From JAMCRM01 sp041685075 (GTDB taxonomy: Bacteria > Acidobacteriota > Terriglobia > Bryobacterales > Bryobacteraceae): a stretch of 15,647 nucleotides of DNA. The stretch lies in contig JAWLGN010000121.1 in NCBI GenBank assembly GCA_041685075.1, positions 1-15,647 on the forward strand, in the 5' to 3' direction. The notes below the pieces were generated by a model. It saw only the letters and a list, made by a program, of their open reading frames with translations, was not told the origin of the DNA and ran no database searches. Position 1 is the first letter of the stretch; each line of letters opens with the position of its first letter. Below, piece after piece: positions 1 through 6,155 of this stretch. The position numbers and the translations under genes are program-made.

Positions 1-309
1 CATCTCGTGGAAGTAGCGATGGGGGATCCTGTAGCGCCGCACGGTGTCGTGGAAGGCGGGCCAGCAGGGGTGCCCGTCGTAGCGGCCCTGGAGGGCGCCC
101 TCCAGCGCATCGCGCCAGGCGGCGATGGCCCTGGCGTTGGCGCCGGGCTCGTCGCTCAGATCGTCGCAGTAGCGCATGAAGGCGTAGACCGCGCACATGG
201 CGTTGCGGCCGGCGGGCGGCAGCAGCACGAAGGAGTAGTAGAAATTACGGGCGCGGGTGCGGGCCACCTCCCGGCAGTAGCGGTAGGATGCCTCGAGTGT
301 TGTGCTCAC
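1..309 (-). CDS. hpnD: HpnD-type presqualene diphosphate synthase, N-terminal part (cut by window edge)
   Basis: This is the first 103 codons of a trans-isoprenyl diphosphate synthase of the squalene/phytoene synthase family; the rest lies beyond the left edge. In the HpnCDE route HpnD joins two farnesyl diphosphates into presqualene diphosphate. Visible marks are an N-terminal YCREVARTRARNFYYSF stretch, the pattern AVYAFMRYCDD, and the first aspartate-rich motif DDLSDE at residues 49-54, which binds the Mg-diphosphate. The start is GTG at 307-309, preceded by a G-rich stretch about five bases away. It overlaps the hpnC stop by four bases (GTGA), which indicates translational coupling. HpnD rather than phytoene synthase is inferred from the hpnC neighbour and the hopanoid operon; sequence alone separates these poorly. 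hpnE would be expected further downstream, outside the window. Confidence 0.88.
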   Translation of the reverse strand, partial: MSTTLEASYRYCREVARTRARNFYYSFVLLPPAGRNAMCAVYAFMRYCDDLSDEPGANARAIAAWRDALEGALQGRYDGHPCWPAFHDTVRRYRIPHRYFHEM

Positions 310-1220
310 GCGGCCCCCCGGAGGGCGCGGCGCGCCAGCGCGCCTAGCAGCAGCACGGCCCGCTCCCCCTTGGAGATGGCCGGGCGGCGCGACAGCACGT
401 CGTAGTCTTGGGCGGCGATCTTGTCCAGCACCCGCATGCCGCCGCGGCTGAACAGTTCGATATCCACGGCCAGCCGGCCCCGCACCTTACGGGCGAGCGG
501 CAGGCCCTGGTCGAACAGTTCCCGCGCCCAGGCCACCAGGTCCCGCAGGGCGGCGCGGAAACCGGGGGTCGCGCGGCGGGCCAGCACGTCTTCGAAGGTG
601 CAGCCGTGCCGCTGGAGATCTTCCAGGGGCAGGTAGATGCGCCCCTTTTCGAGGTCCACCGCCACGTCCTGCCAGAAGTTGGCCAGTTGCAGGGCCGTGC
701 AGGTGGCGTCGGAAAGGCCCTGGCGTTCCGGGTCGGAGTAGCCGCACAGGTAGAGCACCAGGCGGCCCACGGGATTGGCGGAGCGGCGGCAGTAGTCGAG
801 CAGTTCGGCGCGGGTGGCGTAGCGGGTGACGCGCTGGTCCTGGATGAAGGCGTCGAGCAGGTCGGCGAAGGGTTGGCGGGGAATGGCGTGGCGCTCGACG
901 GTGCCCTGCAGGGCCACGAAGACGGGATGCGCAGCGCGACCCGTGTACAGGGCGTCCAGCTCCTGGCCCCACCAGCGGAGCAGGCGCAGGCTTTCCTCCG
1001 GGTCGCCGATTTCATCGCCCAGGTCGTCGGCCCAGCGGCAATAGGCGTAGACGTTGTAGAAATCCTGGTGCAGGCTGCGCGGCAGCAGGAAGCTGGCTAC
1101 GTGGAAGTTCTCGTAGTGGTGCGTGGCCAGCCAGCGGGTGTAGCGCTCAGCCTCCCCGGGTGTGCTCGCGGCGGCCATGGCGGCCGGAGAACGCACATAA
1201 TCCTTGGGGGCCAGGTACAC
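306..1220 (-). CDS. hpnC: HpnC, hydroxysqualene synthase
   Basis: This is a 304-residue squalene/phytoene synthase family protein, which in the HpnCDE route turns presqualene diphosphate into hydroxysqualene. The HpnC signature HHYENFHVASFLLP lies at residues 34-47. The first Asp-rich motif DDLGDE is at 65-70, and the second, QDVAVD, has D185 and D189 and is followed by EKGRIYLP. The conserved DYCRRSANPVGRLVLY segment is at 142-157. Length is normal for the family. The chosen start is GTG at 1218-1220, two bases after the stop of the preceding dehydrogenase. An ATG at 1176-1178 (residue 15) is a real alternative, since the family consensus begins near there and neither start has a clear Shine-Dalgarno. 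The gene ends in a GTGA overlap with hpnD. Confidence 0.93.
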   Translation of the reverse strand: MYLAPKDYVRSPAAMAAASTPGEAERYTRWLATHHYENFHVASFLLPRSLHQDFYNVYAYCRWADDLGDEIGDPEESLRLLRWWGQELDALYTGRAAHPVFVALQGTVERHAIPRQPFADLLDAFIQDQRVTRYATRAELLDYCRRSANPVGRLVLYLCGYSDPERQGLSDATCTALQLANFWQDVAVDLEKGRIYLPLEDLQRHGCTFEDVLARRATPGFRAALRDLVAWARELFDQGLPLARKVRGRLAVDIELFSRGGMRVLDKIAAQDYDVLSRRPAISKGERAVLLLGALARRALRGAA

Positions 1221-1222
1221 GG

Positions 1223-2263
1223 TTAAGGTATGATCGCCGTCTTCAGGTGCCCGTTATGGCTCATCAGGTGCCGCATCACCTCGAGCAGGTTGGAAAGCGG
1301 CTCCTGGCGGTTGACGAAGTCCTCGGCGGTGATGTGGTCGTCGCTCACCAGGTCCAGGGCCTTCTGGATGTAGAAGGGGGTATGGTGGAAGCTGGCTTTG
1401 CAGGTGATTTCGGAATAATGCAACAGGTTGGTGTCCAGGCTCACGCGGCTGGCCGTGGGACACCCGCCGAAGAAGTTCACCGTACCGCCGCGGCGCACCA
1501 TGTCCACGGCCCAGTGCCAGGTTTCGGGTTTGCCTACGGCCTCGATGGCGATATCGGCGCCGCGGCCGCGGGTGAGGGCCTTGACGGCCTCCACCGGACG
1601 CTTGTGAATTTCGGTGGATACCAGGTCGTCGGCGCCCATGGCGACGGCGCGATCGAGCTGCGTCTTCCTCCGGCCCACCGCGATCACGCGCAGGCCGTAC
1701 AGCTTGGCCAGCCGCACGAACATCAGCCCGATGGGACCCAGCCCGATCACCGCGATGGTATCGCCGGCGTGCGGATCGGTCTCGTCCAGGCCGCGCACCA
1801 CACAGGCCAGCGGCTCCACCAGGGCCGCATTCTGATAGCTGACGTGGTCCGGAATAACGTAGGTGTTGCGTTCGACAATGCGGGCGGGAATACGGATGTA
1901 CTGGGCGTAGGCGCCGTTGTTGAACAGCAGGTCTTCGCAGAGGTTCTCCTGGGAGCGGCGGCAGAAGAAGCACTGGCCGCAGGGGGCGGAATTGGCCGCC
2001 ACGACGCGATCCCCGATGGAGAATTTCGTAACCCCCGGACCCAGGGCCACCACATCTCCGGCGAGTTCGTGGCCGAAGACCGCCGGAGGCACGATCATGC
2101 GCGCGTGATACCCGCGGCGAAACACTTTTACATCGGTCCCGCAGGTCAACGCGACTTTGACGCCGACGAGAATGTCTCCCGTATCGAGTTGCGGAATGGA
2201 TACCGGCTCCACCTGCAAGTGCTCCTTGCCGTAGAGCACGGCAGCCATCATTCTGCTATTCAC
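1223..2263 (-). CDS. Zinc-dependent medium-chain dehydrogenase B of the hopanoid operon (candidate NADP(H)-type polyol/aldose reductase)
   Basis: This is a 346-residue medium-chain dehydrogenase/reductase of the sorbitol/threonine dehydrogenase type. Catalytic-zinc ligands are C41 (TCGTD), H65/E66 (GHELAGD) and E150 (VEP). The structural-zinc cysteines C95, C98, C101 and C109 have the C-x2-C-x2-C-x7-C spacing. The Rossmann motif GLGPIG is at 174-179. After the second Rossmann strand comes AVGRRK (R198, R199) with no acidic residue, which usually means NADP(H). I chose GTG at 2261-2263 because it gives a GTGA overlap with the upstream gene's stop and has AGAGG eight bases before it; the longer GTG start at 2272 lacks this. 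The substrate is unknown. Its place after hpnG and before hpnC suggests a side-chain step such as reduction of ribosylhopane; this is inference. A general sugar-alcohol dehydrogenase caught in the operon is the alternative. Confidence 0.9.
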   Translation of the reverse strand: MNSRMMAAVLYGKEHLQVEPVSIPQLDTGDILVGVKVALTCGTDVKVFRRGYHARMIVPPAVFGHELAGDVVALGPGVTKFSIGDRVVAANSAPCGQCFFCRRSQENLCEDLLFNNGAYAQYIRIPARIVERNTYVIPDHVSYQNAALVEPLACVVRGLDETDPHAGDTIAVIGLGPIGLMFVRLAKLYGLRVIAVGRRKTQLDRAVAMGADDLVSTEIHKRPVEAVKALTRGRGADIAIEAVGKPETWHWAVDMVRRGGTVNFFGGCPTASRVSLDTNLLHYSEITCKASFHHTPFYIQKALDLVSDDHITAEDFVNRQEPLSNLLEVMRHLMSHNGHLKTAIIP

Positions 2264-3357
2264 TGTGACCACCTCTGTGGCTGAACGATAATTTTCAACG
2301 ATTTAGGTCCAGGATGCAATGCCCAATCAATACCGGTGCGGATCTCATCGAGGGGCAGCCGGTGGGAGATCAAGTCCTCGATCGGCAGCTCGCCGTTGAA
2401 GACCAGGTCCGCGGACTGCTTCTGCAGATCCACGGAGGCGCTATAGCAGCCGAACAGGGTACGCTCTCCCACGCAGATGGCGGCCCCGGAGGCTTCGATG
2501 CGTTCGGTATCGGAAGTTTGGGCGAATAAAAGCAGCCGGGCTCCCGGCCGCGAGTACCGGATAGCCTTTTCGACGATGCCCGGGGCGGAGGCGGCCAGCA
2601 CCACCAGATCCGCGCCGCGGCCTTCGGTAAGGCCGCGAATTTCGGTTTCGATCTCGGTAGCGGCGGGGTCCCAGGCATATTGCGCCCCGCAGCGACGGGC
2701 CAACTCCAAACGCGCGCCGATGGTATCGGTCACCGCTACGGTGGCGCCGGTACGCCGGAGCAGCATGGTGAACATCAGGCCGATGGGGCCCTGGCCCATC
2801 ACCAGCACCAGGTCGCCGGCGGCGGGGGCGCATTGCACCACGGCCTTCAGGCAGGTGTTGATGGGCTCCACGAAGCTGGCGCGCTCGAAGGAGACGCCGC
2901 CGGGAATTTTTTCCACGCCGCGCTCGACGATCCAGTCCATCACCCGGACGTACTGAGCGAAGCCGCCGCCGGCCGGTTCGAATCCCGCGCCCGCGCCCAC
3001 GCGCTTGTAGGTGGGGCACTGGGCGTAGAGGCGCCGGCAGCAGTAGAAGCAGTTCATGCAGGGGATGTGGTGGAAGACCACCACGCGGTCGCCCGGCCGG
3101 AACTTCTGTACGTTTTCGCCCACTCGCGCCACGACCCCGGCGGTCTCGTGACCGAAGATGCGGGGGGGCGGCAGCAGGTTGTGGGCGATTTTCTTGAGGT
3201 CGGTGTTACAGATGCCGCAGGCCTCCACCCGCACCAGGATCTCGCCGGGACCGATGGACGGGACGGGTACTTCTTCCACCTCGACCACGCTGTTGCCCTT
3301 GTAAACAGCAGCGCGCATCGTGGGCGGGATGTCCCTGTCAGAAACGGCAATCGGCAA
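2260..3357 (-). CDS. Zinc-dependent medium-chain dehydrogenase A of the hopanoid operon (NAD(H)-type)
   Basis: This 365-residue protein is a divergent paralogue of the next gene. Catalytic-zinc ligands are C50 (GICNTD), H70/E71 (FGHETAG) and E164 (VEP). Structural-zinc cysteines are C100, C103, C106 and C114, with an extra C107. The nucleotide-binding motif GQGPIG is at 188-193, and the second strand ends VAVTD with D211, typical of NAD(H) preference. The start is TTG at 3355-3357. It is odd but well supported: AGGAG sits six bases upstream, while the ATG at residue 14 has no comparable site. The first 20 bases overlap the hpnG end, and the 3' end overlaps the second dehydrogenase (GTGA). Substrate is unknown; context points to the C35 hopanoid side chain. 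The family is certain, the role is not. Confidence 0.9.
   Translation of the reverse strand: MPIAVSDRDIPPTMRAAVYKGNSVVEVEEVPVPSIGPGEILVRVEACGICNTDLKKIAHNLLPPPRIFGHETAGVVARVGENVQKFRPGDRVVVFHHIPCMNCFYCCRRLYAQCPTYKRVGAGAGFEPAGGGFAQYVRVMDWIVERGVEKIPGGVSFERASFVEPINTCLKAVVQCAPAAGDLVLVMGQGPIGLMFTMLLRRTGATVAVTDTIGARLELARRCGAQYAWDPAATEIETEIRGLTEGRGADLVVLAASAPGIVEKAIRYSRPGARLLLFAQTSDTERIEASGAAICVGERTLFGCYSASVDLQKQSADLVFNGELPIEDLISHRLPLDEIRTGIDWALHPGPKSLKIIVQPQRWSQ
2272..2276 (-). promoter_or_regulatory. Ribosome-binding site fixing the GTG start of dehydrogenase B
   Basis: AGAGG on the minus strand lies eight bases before the GTG at 2261-2263, within the last codons of the preceding gene. Together with the GTGA overlap it decides this start against GTG at 2272 and ATG at 2251. 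Confidence 0.55.
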
Positions 3358-4036
3358 TGAAATCTCCTAGCGTCATGGAGGCCAAACGGGATCGTTTCCA
3401 CAGCCCCGCCACCTCAGGCAGGGCAGCGGCCGGCTTCCGGAAAATGCCCCGTAAAAGAAGCATTGTATCGAAGTGGCCGTCCACCCGGAGAATCTGGTTG
3501 TAATCGAGCGTGAAACTTTCGACTGCGCGGTCGGTTACGGATCGCACACAGTAGAAGGGCAGACCGGCATCCGCGGCGGCGGCGGCCACGCCGGCGGCCT
3601 CCATCTCGACGGCGGCGGCGCCGGTGGAGCGGCGCAGGCGTTCCTTTTCCGCGGCCGTGCGGGCCACGCGGTCGAGGCTGAGCAGCAGGCCGGAGGAGTG
3701 AGGGGCGCCTGCCCCGGGGTCGCGGGTGGAGAAGCGGTGATCGCCCGAGGCCACGCAGGTGGCGACGAAGACGTCGCCGGGTTCGAGACCGGGGTCGAGC
3801 GCGCCGCAGTAGCCCGTGCTGACCACGGCGCCGGGTCGCTCGCGGGCGATGGCGCAGGCGGCGGCCGCGGCGGCGCGCGCGGCTCCGGCGCCGTTGGCCA
3901 CCAGCAGCAGGCGGCGGCCGCGGCAGGTGGCGGCGCGGGCCCAGTCCACCGGCCAGTCGAGCCGTGAAATGCCGCTCGAGCGGCGCAGCAGGCCGCGGAA
4001 CTCTCTCGGCTCGGCAGCCACCAGCAGGACGGTCAC
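3338..4036 (-). CDS. hpnG: HpnG, adenosylhopane nucleosidase/phosphorylase
   Basis: This is a 232-residue protein of the purine nucleoside phosphorylase/MTA-SAH nucleosidase superfamily. In hopanoid pathways HpnG removes adenine from adenosylhopane, leaving ribosylhopane or its phosphate. Visible features are VTVLLVAAEPREF at the N-terminus, STGYCGAL at 73-80, the VEMEAAG ribose-binding motif with EME at 144-146, and SVTDRA with D169, the usual purine-contacting aspartate position. Start GTG (4034-4036) overlaps the hpnA stop as GTGA. A longer reading back to 4147 only translates the hpnA tail out of frame. The C-terminal half after residue 175 (TLDYNQILRVDGHFDTMLLL) resembles HpnG more than housekeeping Pfs. 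Family identity is clear, and specificity rests on the operon. Confidence 0.9.
   Translation of the reverse strand: MTVLLVAAEPREFRGLLRRSSGISRLDWPVDWARAATCRGRRLLLVANGAGAARAAAAAACAIARERPGAVVSTGYCGALDPGLEPGDVFVATCVASGDHRFSTRDPGAGAPHSSGLLLSLDRVARTAAEKERLRRSTGAAAVEMEAAGVAAAAADAGLPFYCVRSVTDRAVESFTLDYNQILRVDGHFDTMLLLRGIFRKPAAALPEVAGLWKRSRLASMTLGDFIADCRF
3364..3368 (-). promoter_or_regulatory. Ribosome-binding site fixing the TTG start of dehydrogenase A
   Basis: AGGAG on the minus strand stands six bases before TTG at 3357. It is the strongest Shine-Dalgarno in the operon and lies inside the end of hpnG. It supports the TTG start over the ATG 39 bases downstream. Confidence 0.7.
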
Positions 4037-5013
4037 GGCCGGATGTACCCGTTGGCCTGGAACCACTCGACGGCGTGACTGAGCGCGGCATCGGCCGGTC
4101 CGGGGGAGAAGCCCAGCTCGCGCGCCGCCTTGGCGTGGGTGACCCACATCTTCTTACGGGCCATTCGCACCGCGTCCCAGGGCACGCGCGGCGGCGAGCC
4201 CGAGAGCCGCGCCCAACCGGTGGAAGCGGCGCCCGCGGCGCAGGCCACCGCGTAGGGCATGCGCCAGCGCGGCGCGGGCCGCCCCGTGATGGCCGCCAGT
4301 TTTTCCAGAATGGCGGCCAGCGTGAGATTCTCGCTGCCCAGGATGTAGCGCTCTCCGGGGCGCCCCCGCTCGCAGGCCAGCAGGTGGCCGCGGGCGGTGT
4401 CGCGCGCGTCCACCACGTTGAGGCCCGTATCGATGTACGCGGGCATCCCGCCGTTCAGGAAATCCAACACGATCTTTCCGGTGGGGGTGGGCTTGAAGTC
4501 GTGATCCCCGACCGGGGCGGTGGGGTTCACGATCACCACGGGGAAACCGCCGGCGGCGAACTCCAGGGCCACCCGCTCCGCGAGAAATTTCGAGCGCTTA
4601 TACGCGCCGCTCATCTCCTCGAGGCGGACTGGCGTGGTCTCGTCCCCGAGGCCGCCGGGCGGGATGCCGATGCAGCCTACCGTGCTGGTATAGACCACGC
4701 GCTCGACGCCGGCGGCGCGCGCGGCGGTGAGCAGGTTGCGGGTGCCGTCCACGTTCGAGCGGTAGAGTTCGCCGGGGTCGCGCGCCCACAACCGGTAGTC
4801 GGCGGCCACGTGGAAGACGAGGCCGCAGCCGGCGGCGGCGCGGGCGAGCGAATCCGGGTCGCGCAGGTCGCCGGTGACGGCTTCGGCATCCAGCTCGCGC
4901 AGCCGCGAGGTGGGGCGCACCAGCGCCCGCACCGGGTGGCCGCATTCGACGAGCAGCCGCGCCACGTGCCAGCCGAGGAAGCCCGAGGCTCCGGTCACCA
5001 GCGTGGGTTTCAT
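4033..5013 (-). CDS. hpnA: HpnA, hopanoid-associated NAD-dependent sugar epimerase/dehydratase
   Basis: This is a 326-residue extended short-chain dehydrogenase. The NAD-binding motif TGASGFLG is at residues 7-14. Catalytic candidates are T109/S110/T111 (VVYTSTVG) with Y138 and K142 (AYKRSK). The segment GGMPAYIDTGLNVVDARD at 188-205 is characteristic of the HpnA subgroup. HpnA is consistently found beside hpnH and hpnG, but its exact reaction has not been settled as far as I know; it is assumed to act on the hopanoid side chain or head-group sugar. The ATG start at 5011-5013 lies ten bases after the hpnH stop, with only a weak ribosome-binding site, so translation is probably coupled. Its end overlaps hpnG by four bases. 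Confidence 0.92.
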   Translation of the reverse strand: MKPTLVTGASGFLGWHVARLLVECGHPVRALVRPTSRLRELDAEAVTGDLRDPDSLARAAAGCGLVFHVAADYRLWARDPGELYRSNVDGTRNLLTAARAAGVERVVYTSTVGCIGIPPGGLGDETTPVRLEEMSGAYKRSKFLAERVALEFAAGGFPVVIVNPTAPVGDHDFKPTPTGKIVLDFLNGGMPAYIDTGLNVVDARDTARGHLLACERGRPGERYILGSENLTLAAILEKLAAITGRPAPRWRMPYAVACAAGAASTGWARLSGSPPRVPWDAVRMARKKMWVTHAKAARELGFSPGPADAALSHAVEWFQANGYIRP

Positions 5014-5023
5014 GGTTGCCGCG

Positions 5024-6130
5024 TTATCGCAGCATCCAGCTCAACAGCCGGATGCCGTCGCCCGCACGGGCGTTGATGCCCAGCGCGGCGGAGGGCTCGA
5101 AGCCGCAGTGCACCATGCAGTGCTCGCAACGCGGGTCGTTGCCGGGGCCGTAGCTCTCCCACGGGGTGCGGGTCATGAGTTCCTCGAAGGTCCGGTAGTG
5201 CGCGTCGGTAATGAGATAACAGGGCCCTTTCCATCCCTTGACATTGTAGGTCGGGTTGCCCCAGGCGGTGCAGGGCAGCTCGCGGGAGCCCTGGAGGAAA
5301 CTCATGTAGGTGGGGGTCTGGTTGATGGGGTAGCGCTTCATCAGGCGGTCGATGTCGCGGAACTTCTCGTGGATGTCCTCGCGGGTGAGGAAGATCTCGC
5401 GGTTGTCGATGGCGCTGTAGCCGTAGGCGGGGGAGATCTGGTGGGCATCCACGTTGAACTGCCGCAGGTACTCGAACAGCTCCTCCACTTCGCGCATGTC
5501 GGTTTCGCGGTAGACGGTGGTATTGGTGCAGACCTGGAAGCCGGCGGCCTTGGCCACCCGGATGGCTTCGATGGCCTGGCGGAAGACGCCTTCGCGCTCC
5601 ACGCACAGGTCGTGGGTCTTCTCCATCCCGTCCAGGTGGATGTTGAAGAAGAAGCGGCGGGAGGGGCGGAATTCGTGGAGGCGGCGCGGGACGAACATGC
5701 CGTTGGTGCAGAGATAGATGTGGCGGTTGCGCTCGAGAATCGCTGCGGTGAGTTCCCCGATGGGCGGATACATGAGGGGCTCTCCGCCGCAGATCGAGAC
5801 GATGGGGGCGCCGCACTCGTCCACCGCGGCCAGACACTGCTCCACCGTGAGCCGCTCGGCGATGGAGGACTCGTACTCCCGGATGCGGCCGCAGCCGGTG
5901 CAGGTGAGATTGCAGGCGTGCAGCGGCTCCAGCATCAGGACGATGGGGAAGCGCTTCCGGATCATGGGGTGCGGGCGGCGGGGCGCCTCGCCCGCGCGCG
6001 GCGGCAGGATGTGGAACGGGTTGGCCGTGGTGGAGCCGTTGGCGGATTTCTGCCACTCCGGCCGCGGCCGCAGCTTGCTGCGCAGTATGTAGCCGGCCAT
6101 GCCGGCGGTGAGCGAAAGCGGAAAGCGCAT
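5024..6130 (-). CDS. hpnH: HpnH, radical SAM adenosylhopane synthase
   Basis: HpnH joins the 5'-deoxyadenosyl radical to diploptene, making adenosylhopane, the first C35 hopanoid. This 368-residue protein has the radical SAM cluster motif C73-x3-C77-x2-C80 (CNLTCTGC) after the LMLEPLHA stretch, GGEPL at 115-119, and the HpnH-type C-terminal cysteines C335, C338 and C342 (CEHCMVHCGFE). Two features are odd. Between the N-terminal helix (GMAGYILRSKL) and KRFPIVLMLEP there are about 35 extra residues rich in Pro and Arg, which the HpnH proteins I recall lack. The protein also stops soon after the last cysteine motif, where many homologues continue. ATG at 6128-6130 has AAGGA about ten bases upstream. 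It follows shc by 25 bases. Confidence 0.94.
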   Translation of the reverse strand: MRFPLSLTAGMAGYILRSKLRPRPEWQKSANGSTTANPFHILPPRAGEAPRRPHPMIRKRFPIVLMLEPLHACNLTCTGCGRIREYESSIAERLTVEQCLAAVDECGAPIVSICGGEPLMYPPIGELTAAILERNRHIYLCTNGMFVPRRLHEFRPSRRFFFNIHLDGMEKTHDLCVEREGVFRQAIEAIRVAKAAGFQVCTNTTVYRETDMREVEELFEYLRQFNVDAHQISPAYGYSAIDNREIFLTREDIHEKFRDIDRLMKRYPINQTPTYMSFLQGSRELPCTAWGNPTYNVKGWKGPCYLITDAHYRTFEELMTRTPWESYGPGNDPRCEHCMVHCGFEPSAALGINARAGDGIRLLSWMLR

Positions 6131-6155
6131 AGCGATCGATTCCTTGCGGCCGCTC

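Noticed and set aside
4037..4147. N-terminal extension of HpnG
   Set aside because: It is an out-of-frame translation of the hpnA end, Arg/Gly-rich and without homology type; the GTG at 4036 begins the family core.
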